This document shows positions 50,577 to 61,366 of a stretch of 64,000 nucleotides of DNA, piece by piece (position 1 is the stretch's first letter; each line of letters begins with the position of its first letter). The position numbers were made by a program, and so were the translations under genes. Source of the stretch: Hirudinaria manillensis (lineage: Eukaryota; Annelida; Clitellata; Hirudinida; Hirudinidae); NCBI GenBank assembly GCA_034509925.1, contig CM067535.1, positions 4,143,001 through 4,207,000 on the forward strand. The letters run 5' to 3'. The notes beneath the pieces are model-generated. The model was not told the DNA's origin. It did no database searches and saw only the letters and a list, made by a program, of their open reading frames with translations.

Positions 50577-51322
50577 TATTTATTTATTTATTCAAACTGA
50601 AGGGCCCAATAGGACCACTAACACAGTTTTCGATTTCCAATTTGAGCAAGGACAAATTACAATGACAGTATGAATCAGGGTGGCGATAATGACTACAATG
50701 AGAGTTAGTTATATGTAACGTATTTGCTAAGATCAAAGTCTCTTATAAGTGCATTGAATCTAGAAACGGTTGTAGCATTAATAAAATCAGGTGGTAATGA
50801 GTTCCAAGGTTGAACAATCCTATTGCAAAAAGAATATTTGACGACGTCGGTAGAAAATTTGCATTGCTTTAGCTTGAGATTGTGACCCCTTGTGCCGCGA
50901 TAACTTTGAAGAACCAGGAAATGTTTCAGGGGAGAGTCTACAAAACCCTTCAGCAGTTTGAAGCAGAAGGTCAAGTCGGCCAGGAGGCGGCGCTTTTCCA
51001 AGGTGGGGATATTGAGCAGTTTGAGTCTGTCCATATATGAATATGATGCAACAGAAGGTATTGATTTAGTGAATTTTTTCTGAACCTTTTCAATTCTGTC
51101 AATGAGAAATATATGGTGGAGATTCCAGGCTGGTGAACTATATTCGAGGATGGGTCTGACGTAAGTGCAGAAGACAAGCTTTAAGATTTCCTGGTCTTTG
51201 GCAGAAAAAGACTTCCTGATCATCCAAGAGATTTTGGCAGCTTTGTGAGTGATGGCTTCAATATGAGTAACAAACTTCAGGGAAGGACCTATTACGACTC
51301 CGAGATCTCTAATCAAATTTTT
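50577..51322 (-). mobile_element. 5'-truncated LINE fragment (CR1/Jockey-like RT C terminus)
   Basis: This insertion interrupts U1; U2 shows the empty site at about 55776. The minus-strand open block 50705-51316 (203 codons) resembles the end of CR1/Jockey-type reverse transcriptases: DLGVVIGPSLKFVTHIEAI, KAAKISWMIRKSF, RPILEYSSPAWN, RLKLLNIPTLEKRRLLADL and NSLPPDFINA. The 3' end carries a tandem ATAAAT tail (50577-50595 read on the minus strand). There is no RT core or endonuclease, so it is dead on arrival. Confidence 0.88.
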
Positions 51323-51432
51323 GATTTGATTATTAAACCATTATTGTTCCTCATACTTGAGACTTCTGGATAGTTTTATTAATAGGTAAATGTAGGGGTG
51401 AGTACGTGCTCGAGAGAAAAAAAATCGTTGAA

Positions 51433-51531
51433 CCTTCGAAGGCATTAAATTGCACGGCATGGAAAAGGGTCTTGGCAGTGGGGATTAAAACCCTCTTCAT
51501 ATACAAATAGAAGGAGAGGTCGTAGTTATTA
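51433..51531 (+). pseudogene. Chimeric remnant: family exon 1 scrap joined to RFWD3 last-exon scrap
   Basis: 51433-51466 resembles the middle of family exon 1 (CTTCGAAGGCATT then TTGCACGGC). 51474-51526 resembles the end of RFWD3 exon 14 (GCAGTGGGG, then CATATACAAAT(A)GAAGGAGAGGT). The order family then RFWD3 shows an earlier duplication boundary. The first half recurs at about 55890-55925 in U2. Confidence 0.7.
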
Positions 51532-52052
51532 TTTAGACGATCCCAGCTAACATCCCAGAGGATTAACCGTGCGGGCATATTTGCGGGTCCCGCGTATATT
51601 TTGTCCACCGGGTGCGCAAGGGACCCATACTGGCTGACTTGATATTGGGCTCGGATTGCCCTCTCAAATCCCGTCCTGCAGTCGAGGGTTGCCCAGCCAT
51701 TATACATGGGCTACCCAGCCATATTCCGACACTATTATTCGCGGATCGACCGTATCGAACCCACCACAACTATTAACTAAAAAACTATGCGTTTAAAATA
51801 TTTATTTACAAAAATCTTTCATTCGTCGACATTTAATTTTCACTTTCGACTTCCAGCTCCTCTATCTGTGGCGTTCCCAAACCATTTGTGAAGCCCATTC
51901 TCCAAATTGTGGATGGTGGAGGTTGATGTGTTTCTTCTTCACTTCACCTCACTAAGATAAGTAGACTATGGTTCGATGCTATAAAATGTAAGACATTAAA
52001 GCCGTTTGATTAACCAAACACAACTTTCATCATCTCAGATTGTCCAAAGTCA
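51532..52052. other. Unique spacer between duplication units U1 and U2
   Basis: It has no counterpart in the other unit. A GC-richer part (51540-51780) has a minus-strand frame with YNGWATLDCRTGFERAIRAQ and repeated TGGGC/GCCCA words, possibly a piece of an unclassified repeat. I cannot identify it. Confidence 0.5.
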
Positions 52053-52111
52053 TTCTTAGATTAATTATATTGCTTTTACCATCAGTCCATCAGCTTAAAT
52101 CATGATTGCAG

Positions 52112-52279
52112 CTCAACCTATGGAACGTCAGCACCGGCCTCCAGCAACAGCGATTGGTCGGTCCAGATCAGGGGGTCAATGACATCTGTCCAATCGGCTG
52201 CAACGAGGGCACCTCACGGGTGCTCTCAGCAGTGGGGAACAGAAACCTATTCATATACAAATGGAAGGAGAGGTCATAG
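52112..52279 (+). pseudogene. Duplicated RFWD3 last exon
   Basis: An apparently exact copy of exon 14 (43722-43889), including its acceptor, branch region and stop codon, lies 8.4 kb downstream. It encodes the closing WD40 strand. Without the other 13 exons it is a stranded exon, but the splice site is intact, so RFWD3 transcripts that skip the first copy could use it and make the same protein. Confidence 0.9.
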
Positions 52280-52725
52280 TTGTGATGGTGATGATGATTG
52301 TATAAAAACTATCTTGCTCGTTTCGTTTTTTTTGTATAAAAGATTTTCAAACAAAATTCTTTTTAGTTGGGAATGCATCAGTGTTTGACCAATAAATTAT
52401 ATTTATTGTTGAAGTTATCGTAATTATTGTTATAAGAAAGTTTTAAAAATATCAAGTTATTGAGAATTGGTCCGTGGGGACATTTTTTAACATATTCACG
52501 CAAGTCACCCTGGATCATTTTCGCAACGATTTCAAAATTGTTCTAGAGGTTAAATTTTTTATATAAATTATTCTAAGAACTCGGAATTTTTAAAATGAAA
52601 ATTATTAACGATGATTTTAAGGTATATTTATAAAATATCAAAATTTCAAGCACTTCCAAAACTTTCGGGAATGTATTAATTTGGTGAACATTCCGTTACG
52701 TTTCATTTTGTAAACATCGCTTGTT

Positions 52726-53539
52726 ATGATTGGTCGCTGTCTTGGTCTTGTCGTCAGGGATATTCGAAGTTCTCTCTTAGCTTCGAAGACATTCCATTGC
52801 GCGGCTTTGAAACCTGTTCAGTTTCCTAGAACATTGTATGAACCCATAAAAGCTAAGAACATTGCAAGAAATATCTTTGAAACCTGTAAAACGGTAAAAC
52901 GCGGATATTACTTTATTTTATTTAAGTTGGAAGAATGCTCTAGTTATGTTTACGTATAAATGTCAGTAAAGTAACAGAAAAAAGTTAGTATTTTTATATA
53001 AAACAAATTAATAATAAACCAATTGCGATGCAGATAATTAAGCTCGAGAGAATATTTATATTAAGACATTCAGGTATGTTACAAACTTAATGAATATATT
53101 GTGAACTTATAACAACTTCGAATCGTTTGAAGCATGCAAATCACGTCTGACAGCCACGACACTTTGTTCCTTTCCATTGATTGGAATATACAAACCAAGG
53201 GATGAAGGCAAATCACACGATAAGTCAGAGACTTTGGAGGAAGATGACAACAGAATATACATAACGCATATAATTTTAGGTGAGTCGAATACCTATTTGG
53301 TACTTCGTGTTGAATGGTATGATTGCGTTTTTATAGACTTTATAATTGCTTTATAGATTTCTTATATTTCTTATTTGGGAATGCATTGCGTCTGCTGTTT
53401 TGGGCTTTAGACAACGCGAAGGAGATAGAAGAAGAAAGATACTCTAAATACATGGTAAGTTATCATGTGTGAGGATTGCCGAGAGTTTCAGTTTAATTTT
53501 GATTTACAGTCAAAGTTGAGAAACCAAAGTCATAATTAA
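52726..53539 (+). CDS. Tandem family member 4 (alpha type)
   Basis: Paralogue of member 2. Exons are 52726-52893, 53034-53073, 53133-53279, 53357-53454 and 53510-53539, giving 160 aa in phase. Exon 1 ends AKNIARNIFETCKT. Exon 4 is a hydrophobic segment (DFLYFLFGNALRLLFWAL). A small indel in the last exon changes the tail from SKKKPKL to SKLRNQSHN. All splice sites are kept. Inverted GGAATGT/ACATTCC pair at 52668/52688. Confidence 0.72.
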
Positions 53540-54765
53540 CAAAGTAGAAAGACGTTTGGGGAATATTAACGTGCTAAATATGCCCCCCTGCCTGATGATC
53601 TTGTGTTTTGTAATAAAATGCTTATACATTTGATATGACTTGGATGCCCAAAGTAAAACTTGCCATTTCCCTCGAGGGATGGGTACAAGTATACCACAGT
53701 ACATTTATTGTTACTGAGTGTCTTCCGAAAGTTTGTTATTGAAACTAATTTACCAGTCCACAGGTTCAGTGGCAGTGCTTACCTGCAAGGGCCGGCCCAC
53801 CTAAGCCAATAGACCTCAGGCAAATGGGCGGCAAGGGCCGGCTTTCAATGTTTCAAAGCGGGCTTGGCGGGCCGTTATGTTCTCAGCCACTCATAATGGT
53901 CGATGTAATAAAATATTTCCTGCACGAGAAGAGACACCATCCTTAATCTTAACTCCGTGGAGTTTCCATCGCATTCAAATTTTATTTCACAAAACTATTG
54001 AAATTTTAATAAGTAAGAATAGAGGCAGGAAATAATTGAAACTTTGATTAATTACGTGCTAAGGTTTTTCAGACAACTGGACAAAATGTAAAACAATGGA
54101 TGTATTGTTAATTTGGCATTATAATAATAAAAATTCATAGATCTGTTTATGATATATTAAATATGATTTTGCATATCAGACTTATATAATGTGTGATTAT
54201 TAAGATCTTGTTTGGGATGGATGAATAATTCGAGCGACCAATGTGTTTTAAAACCGTAAGTGGCGTACCAATGTTTAGCAACACTTACAAGACACTTGGT
54301 TGTAAATAAAATTGTATTACATTATTAGTTACTGTTACAAAATACAGCCATCGTACACTTAATAATAGTTTTAACACTTTTTATTTTCTCCATTTTCACA
54401 TTTCGTCAGTCTATCGGCTTTCGTCAATAATGTATATGATTGTATTTATAATCTTATATTCTAGATAGATATCCTCAAATACAACATTGTTACAAATCTT
54501 ATTCATTATTGCTTTTCAGTGTCTCACAACATTTATTTTCCTAGTCAGGAACACCATAATTCGTTTCGTGTCCTTTTTATATAGTTTCTATATAATTTCA
54601 AAAAAGTTATTTTTTCTTTATAAACAATTCTAATCATAACTTGGTAACTTTGCTCATTTATTTCCAACGATATGCTATTAAAATGAACATTTTTAGCAAT
54701 GATTTTAAAATTTATTTTGATAAAATATTAAAATTTCAAGCACTTGATTTATTCCCAAACTTTCG
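53540..54765. other. Spacer of U2 between members 4 and 5, with the retrotransposon empty site
   Basis: Non-coding copy of 45152-46020 joined to 49236-49563. The empty target site at 54409-54430 differs at a few positions from the duplicated site around the element in U1. Confidence 0.7.
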
Positions 54766-54823
54766 GGAATGTCTTAATTTGGTAAACATTCCGTTACATT
54801 TCTTTTTGTAAACATCGCTTGTT

Positions 54824-55740
54824 ATGATTGGTCGTTGTCTTGGTCTTGTCGTGAGGGATATTCGAAGGTCTCTCGTAGCTTCGAAGACATTCCATTGCAG
54901 GGCTTTGAAACCTGTTCAGATTCCTAGATCATTCTATGAACCTACAAAAGCTAAGGGCATTGCAAGAAATATCTTTGAAGCTTGTAAATCGGTAATAAAC
55001 TCTGAAATCACTTTTTTGTGTATAAGTGAGAATGATCGGCTGAAAATTAATTATTAAAGATGCAGTGTAGCATAGAAAATCAATTATTATTTTGTTATCA
55101 AATAAACTATTAATTTATGATAAATTATGATGCAGTTATTGAAGTCTGAAAGAATATTTAAATTGAAGCCTTCAGGTATGTTAGAAATTCACTGAATCTA
55201 CTTTGAACTTATAAGCAAACAAACAATCAAAAAACTATAACGACAAAATTGTGTTCGAAGCATGCATGTCACGTCTGAGTACCATGTTCCTCTGTTCTAT
55301 TCCAATTGTTGGAGTAAGTAAAGAAAATAGGAATACATCTGATGAAGGCAATGAAGAAACTACATTTGGTGGAAGCATTAAAATGGATTTACGTTATTGT
55401 AAGTAATTGAGCGACATTGAACATCTATATTTTCAAAGCTAAGTGCTATAATGATGTTTTTTTAAATATTACTTTTTTGCAGTGTTCTTTCGCCTCTTGG
55501 TAATATTCTCATATTTGATGTTATTTATTCTTATCATTTTAATGGCGATCATAGAAAAACTGTCTTCTAAGGAATATGATCCAGACGGTAAGTTTTCATG
55601 CACGTGATGACTGTTGACGACTTCATACAATTTTTTAAACTGCAGAAAAAGTCGAGAAAAGCAAAAAGGTTAAGAAAACTGTTGCCACAGGAGAAAACGT
55701 ATTCAGGAACTATCCGCACAATATATTTGGTCCTCTTTGA
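54824..55740 (+). CDS. Tandem family member 5 (beta type)
   Basis: Paralogue of member 3. Exons are 54824-54991, 55136-55175, 55261-55398, 55483-55587 and 55646-55740, giving 181 aa in phase. Exon 4 has diverged most (FFRLLVIFSYLMLFILIIL) but stays hydrophobic and is followed by the same EKLSSKEYDPD. The tail ends NIFGPL. Substitutions cluster in exons 3-4 while exons 1, 2 and the intron ends barely change. Inverted pair at 54766/54786. Confidence 0.74.
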
Positions 55741-55925
55741 TTATTGAGATTATGGGTTATAATAAAGAGTCTATATATATGATTTGATTATTAAACCATT
55801 ATTGTTCCTCATACTTGAGACTTCTGGATAGTTTTATGAATAGGTAAATGTAGGGGTGAGTACGTGCTCGAGAAAAAAAAATCGTTGCACCTTCAAAAGC
55901 ATTCCACTGTACGGCATGGAAAAGG

Positions 55926-56265
55926 GTCATTCCCTTCTAGATAATAATTTTAATTCCAATTTTTTTCGTTAATTTCCTTTCATTTAATTAATTCAGCTGC
56001 TAATTTGCTATCGTGTGTCTGCTGATGGCTTGTTTGTTGGTGCTCTTACGTCCCTTTGGGATAAAATGGAGCACGTTTAAAATTGGCTAAATAAATGTAA
56101 ATGTTAGTGATTAAGTTAAATTTATTTATTTATTTATGAAAGATTTTAGTTATAAACAAAACCATTGTGTATGTGAAATTTAAAAATTTTATTTTGCCTT
56201 AGTGTTGTTGATGTGGTTATTATTATTACCAACTACCGTTATTATTGTAAGTAACCGAGGTTTCT
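55926..56265. other. Intergenic gap between member 5 and the GT92 gene
   Basis: About 340 bp of AT-rich sequence after the end of U2, with no exon visible. It should include the 3' UTR of the minus-strand GT92 gene. Confidence 0.5.
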
Positions 56266-58715
56266 TTAGCCTTTTTGATGATGCGGACTGTTGGTAATTT
56301 TAGACCAATGAAATTCTTCTCTCAGTTTCCAGAGAATCACGTGGAGTCTTAGACGCAGTTCTGGTAAAAAGCGAAACATACTCTCGTCCTTGACGAGAAT
56401 GTTGCACGTGACCTCCGGGTCGAGGTTCTTGACGCACTTCCGGTAGTGGTGGATGAACGCTCGCGTCGTCGGAACCGTCGCTACTACAGAGGCTGTAGAT
56501 GTCCTTTGTGACTCTTCTTCTTTTCCTGCTCTTCTCTTTCTTCGATCCATTGGATCTATGTAATGGAAACTGATTTTGTGGGATTCCCAGACTCTACTCA
56601 CGTGGTGGATGCCCATCTCGAAGATTAGGCTCGGTCTGACCAGACACTTAGATCTGACGGAGCTAAAGTCCTTCGTCCTCAGGTCAGACTCGAAGGCGTA
56701 GATGCTCCGGGGAATTCCGTCGATGCTCAGATCACTTTCGAAGAACGCGCTCTTGAAGGAAAACCCGACGCAAGAACTCCTGTGAGCAGAGGGCGAGTCA
56801 TCGTCAGCTGATGAATTGATTTTGGTTTCTGTCTTATGGTTTGTTAGTCGGGATTGTCCTTTACTAGGTAAAGGCCAAACGCTTCTAGCTGAAGGATCGT
56901 GGCACTCCGGACTTCTGTCCAGATCCGAAACCAATTCCTTCCAGGTCGGTTTTTCCAACGGCACCAGAAATTCGTCCAAGTCGTTGAAGAGCAGATAACC
57001 AGCTGAGCCCATGCTTCTGTAGAGGCAGTCGTTGGCAGCCAACAGTTGTCCGTGGTACCAGACGCTCTCGTCGTCATGGAAACTGTTGCCAGTGAAAACT
57101 GGAATTTCCCAACGAAGGATAGTCGCCTTTCCAGAGCGGCGGTAATGCTCCAGCATGAATTCGACTTCGCTGGATACCTTTATGAATGGTTAAAAAGTAA
57201 GGGGTGAGTGCGAGTATGAAGGAAAAATTATGAAACTTATTTTTCTAAGTTATGCGGTGCGAAAACAAAATCACCTCCAGCCAAGTTCAATGATATGACT
57301 GATTGGTTTGTCGACAGTTTAATTAGCCATCAATCAATCAACCACCGATTGATTTATTCACAATCAACTACCTCCTTGACGTAGAAGACAAAGTGCCTAG
57401 CCCCCAGGATCAAAGTTAACTCCACGAATTCAATTAATTTGGTGCCGCTCGTTGCCCTGCCGTGCAAAGGTGGCACGCAGACGACAAAGTCAACTTTCGC
57501 CGGAAGTGTACCGGATCGACGAGGAAGACGACGATGATGAAGAAGGAGATGATTGTCGATAGTGACGTCAGGATATTTTCCTTCTTCTTTATCCTCCTCC
57601 TCCTGGTTGCCATCGTGACTGATGTTGATATTGTTGGCCGAAATCGGTAGAACCTGAATACGAATCGAAGTCATTTCCTTTCTGAACGATTCCAGGTTTT
57701 TCCAGGTTAACGAGGGAACCGTATCTAATGAGTTGACCATGACGAAATTGACTAGAAAAGATGAGGACGACGACGATGCCATCGGTGGAAGGGCACACGA
57801 AAGAATCCATCCTCCGTAAGCCTTCTTGTGGTTTTCGCACATTTCATAAGTCTCTACAGGTGTCCACGTAAGTGCTCCGTCTCTGGTCACTTAGAATAGC
57901 AATCACTAAATTAATAATAAATTATCAACGGTTAATAATAGCATCATTGATAAATATTTTCAATAAAATGATGAAACAAATTTGTCAATACTTACCAGAG
58001 ATGACGTTAATAAAAAGACAATAATATTAAATAATTTCGATTATTACTAAATAATAATTATAATTAAATATTTTGTACGTGCTCTGTTAAATGCAAGCTT
58101 ATGAAATTTCAGGCTCTCATTTCTAAACTAACCAGGTGTCTCGAAATAGCAGCGAAACTTGAAACTGGCATTCACCATCTCCTCCCTTTTCAAAAGTCCC
58201 ATTAGCCTGACTTTCGGTTTCGGTTCGGCACCTGCGAACTTCCGGTCGTCCAGGTAAGCGCTATAAATAAAATGGTTACCGAGGCGATAAAAATGGCTCC
58301 CTTGGAATTCTCCAAGCTCGTAATCAGATGTCGTCGACAATTTTAGAGTTTCAATTTCACTTCGATATTTTGTGATCAGAGAAGAATTTAGAAGATCAGA
58401 GGTCCGGAAACCCCGGTATCGTTCGGTATCGGTTTTGTTTTCTGATCGAAATTGAAACGACGGAGTGGGAATTCCATATTGTTGACGTTGTTGGCAATTC
58501 TCACAGCTGGTCGGATTGGGGACTGTCCCGGTAAGACCGGCATCATCATCATCATCGGCATCGTCGTCGTTACGTTTATTGTTATTAATATTATTATTAT
58601 CGTCAATATTATTATTGTTGTCGTCCTTCATGGTTGTCAGTCTGTCGTAGATGATAAAAGTGACGAAAGCGTAACTCATGACGATGCTGACGATGTAGGA
58701 GAAATGACGAATCAT
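56266..58715 (-). CDS. GT92-family (DUF23) glycosyltransferase, type II membrane protein
   Basis: Three exons (58133-58715, 57372-57853, 56266-57177) join in phase to about 658 aa. A type II signal anchor is at residues 4-22 (HFSYIVSIVMSYAFVTFIIY), followed by an Asn/Asp-rich stem. The catalytic region begins around residue 190 (CYFETPETYEMC, then YGGWILSCALP) and contains a family stretch (KLIEFVELTLILGARHFVFY), SSEVEFMLEHYRRSG and FNDLDEFLVP near residue 420, the probable metal/nucleotide-sugar DxD site. GT92 enzymes such as nematode GALT-1 add beta-1,4-galactose to core fucose of N-glycans in the Golgi; the acceptor here is unknown. The TM segment, DxD-like motif and length fit. The start is the first ATG before the anchor. 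Confidence 0.85.
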
Positions 58716-58846
58716 GTCTGAAATGAAATTAATAATTCCGAATTATAATCGTTTTTAGTATTAATATTAAAATATTATAAAATAATTGTAAACTTATTAA
58801 ACAATACACCTCACTTAATATAAAGGCCATACCATTAATGAATCTA

Positions 58847-58899
<53 letters not shown>

Positions 58900-59463
58900 G
58901 AATATTCATAACGATAATAATAAAAGAAGAATTAGGACAATGAAATATTATACGACTTCATGGTCTCAATAACATTATAATCATTTATTATGTTATTATC
59001 AATATTAACATCAATTTTACTGAATAAAACTTCATAAAATTTACTAGATCATCTAATAAATAAATATATACAAATATATTATTTCTAAATAAAATATAAT
59101 AAATATGTAATAATTATAAAATACAGGTATTTACATTAAAATATGTATATATATATAAATATTTAAAAAAACTACTAACCCCCGACCTAGCGAAAACGTT
59201 AAGCGCCTCATAAATGAACAGGCGGGCTTTTTAAAGTCGACGGCTCCACCTTGCAAGGTGCGCGGGCGGAGATCATAATGGGGTCGTGGCTTCCCACTCC
59301 TCACACCCGCTCACTCCTCAATTCACTCCAAATTCTCCCCAAAGGGTTTCATCGATAATTTCATTTAAGAAATAACGAGCACAATAAAAAGGAACGGAAC
59401 AAAACGAAACAAAACTTAGGTCTACCAGGGTATTCCCGGAGTGTTAGTCCCCAACCCTGTCAT
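58716..59463. other. Upstream region of the GT92 gene with (ATA)n tract
   Basis: A microsatellite of ATA units runs 58847-58896. A GC-richer patch follows at 59216-59340 (GCGCCTCATAAATG, GCGCGGGCGGAG), which could be a CpG-type promoter for the minus-strand gene or a 5' exon. No certain exon. Confidence 0.4.
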
Positions 59464-59913
59464 ATGGCCCTCCCACTTTCTCCTGAATTTCTTACCATTT
59501 TCTTCGGTAGTAGGGAGATTATTAAGGCTTTGAATAAGCTCTTGATATCTAAGTCACCTCAACTCGCATTAGGGTCAGCCCTCGAGGGTAGATATTATGA
59601 CGAGGGTGGAGATTATAACGTCGTGGTGGACCCACGCTATGCCTGCCGCTGCGATGATGATGATGATGACGAAAATAGCGATTTCGATAATGGACATAAC
59701 AAGTCGCTCTTTCCCGACAATAACAGCTTCACTTGCTCGATAGAACCATTATCATTACCTACACCTCTACAGACGTCGTCATCATCACCATCATCATCAA
59801 CGATGACGACGACAATGGCATCAACAACAATAGCAACAGCATCAACACCTCATCACCGCCTCCGTCCTCACTGCAAGTCGGAGTGGAAGCCGAGAAGGAC
59901 GACCGAATCGTGA
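59464..59913 (+). CDS. Doubtful open frame, 149 codons
   Basis: The first half looks protein-like (MALPLSPEFLTIFFGSREII, then EGRYYDEGGDYNVVVDPRYA). The second half is low-complexity Ser/Thr from CATCAT-type repeats. An overlapping frame (59733-59981) ends in RIVIRIQLHSPQIFRVLSNM, which also looks coding. I cannot tell which, if either, is real. Confidence 0.25.
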   Translation: MALPLSPEFLTIFFGSREIIKALNKLLISKSPQLALGSALEGRYYDEGGDYNVVVDPRYACRCDDDDDDENSDFDNGHNKSLFPDNNSFTCSIEPLSLPTPLQTSSSSPSSSTMTTTMASTTIATASTPHHRLRPHCKSEWKPRRTTES

Positions 59914-59979
59914 TTCGAATTCAACTCCACTCGCCACAAATATTCCGAGTGCTGTCAAATATGGCTGCCAAATATGGAT

Positions 59980-60062
59980 GAATGAATGGACGGACGGACG
60001 GGCAAACGGACAGACGGATGGATGGAAGGACAGATGAGAGGGTGGAGGGATAGATGGATGGA
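59980..60062. repeat. GGAC/GGAT minisatellite
   Basis: GAATGAATGGACGGACGGAC, then GGCAAACGGACAGACGG and GGATGG units. The core ACGGACGGGCAAACGGAC recurs inverted at about 61318-61366. Confidence 0.85.
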
Positions 60063-61282
60063 GAATATATATTTGTGCCCCAATTATAAGAACATATTTT
60101 CGCGTATTATTTTTTGAAGATCATCACTTAACCTTAATGGCTTTCCATCCATCCATCCATGCATCGTCGGCTCGCTCCTCCGTGAAGACCGTGGCGCTCC
60201 ACGGATCCTTAGAAGTGCACGCATGCCGGGAACAGTCAGGCATGATTCATCGCCAAATGTGGAAGTGCCGGTCGCCGGGGCGTGACCCGCTTCCGTGTCG
60301 TCTACTGCCGCGTGGGAAATCACGTGTTGTTGGGCGCTGTTCGGCGTGAAAAGCGGGAGAATGCCGGGCAGGAATGCACGCGGGACTTCATTGAGTCGCC
60401 CATGATGGCGATGACGACGACCTCGACGATGATGATGAAGATGGTAGCGGCGATTTGGCAATGATATGGTGATAATGATGTGCTAGAGGCTTAAGATGAT
60501 GTGAAATATTATGATACACTACATCTTATTTTGTTCTCAAAATTTAACCACGAAAAGAATTCTTGTCTTATGGACTAACCTGATTTTAATCTCTTAAATA
60601 ATCAGAGGCTAATGAGTCACTCCCTTCATTATCGCCCTCCAATTAGGAGGACCTGCATAGAAATAGAAACAATGGAATTTCCATGTTGAATAAACTTTTA
60701 ATTAGCTTTTTCAATTTTTATTAATGTAAGCATTAATGTTATGACTATTATGACTGATAATAAAACTTTCCTACACTATATATACTTTGAATTATTAACA
60801 TTTTATGACTAATATTATTAATAAATAATAATATCTAGAATATATAGAAATAAATAATATCGCTTTTAGACAATAATAATAATAACAACGGGAACCATAA
60901 TAATTCATATCATATCTCCAACGTCCAAAGATCACGTATCGAAAGAATACGAAAGGGTCACGTGACCGACATCACGTCTTATGACGTCATTTCCTGATTG
61001 TCAGAATATGGATGGAAGGCCTGGGGCCTCACTTAGGTTATTATTTAATGCCATCAACATGACCAGGCCTTATTAAGGCCAGACACGATAGGCCTCTGGA
61101 TGTTGAATGGGTTGGGGAGAAACTGGGGAGATGGGTAGACATGGGTAGGGTAGGGTACCAATCCATCCGCCCATCACTCCATATATCCATTCGTAAAGCA
61201 TTCTTTGTCCATCCATTTATTCATAATTTTTCCATCCCCAGAACCCATCTACCCTTGATTTCCTTGAAACACGATTGTGTAC
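60063..61282. other. Stretch without an assignable gene
   Basis: A GC-rich segment (60175-60470) is open in several frames on both strands, including a plus-strand frame with FRVVYCRVGNHVLLGAVRRE, but there is no recognisable domain or clear splice context. The rest is AT-rich. CACGTG-type words are frequent near 60930-60980 (ATCACGTATC, GTCACGTGAC, ACATCACGTC). Confidence 0.35.
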
Positions 61283-61366
61283 CGATACGTATGACCATCC
61301 ATCCACTCATCCCTCCATCCATCCATCCGTCCGTCCGTTTGCCCGTCCGTCCATCCATCCAACCAG
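61283..61366. repeat. CCAT/CCGT minisatellite, inverted relative to 59980
   Basis: CCATCCATCC and CCGTCCGTCC units with the core GTCCGTTTGCCCGTCCGT, the reverse complement of the core at 59991-60010. Confidence 0.85.

Larger units (their letters stand above)
43663..51470. repeat. Segmental duplication unit U1 (interrupted by two retrotransposons)
   Basis: U1 matches U2 (52053-55925) closely. Both start at TTCTTAGATTAATTATATTG in RFWD3 intron 13. U1 contains RFWD3 exon 14, family member 2, family member 3 and a closing remnant of a family exon 1. Two insertions break the match: 46043-49213 and about 50577-51322. Without them both units are about 3.9 kb. Confidence 0.9.
52053..55925. repeat. 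Segmental duplication unit U2 (uninterrupted)
   Basis: Near-identical copy of U1 without the two retrotransposons. It contains a complete RFWD3 exon 14, family members 4 and 5, and the closing remnant. It provides both empty insertion sites (54409 and about 55776). Confidence 0.9.

Noticed and set aside
51351..51769. Minus-strand frames with a Trp/Gly-rich segment between U1 and U2
   Set aside because: No recognisable family, and the frames run into family/RFWD3 remnants; noted as an unclassified spacer.
60084..60461. 125-codon minus-strand frame in a GC-rich patch
   Set aside because: Competing open frames exist on the other strand, the start is a CAT-repeat run of His/Arg, and no domain or splice context supports it.
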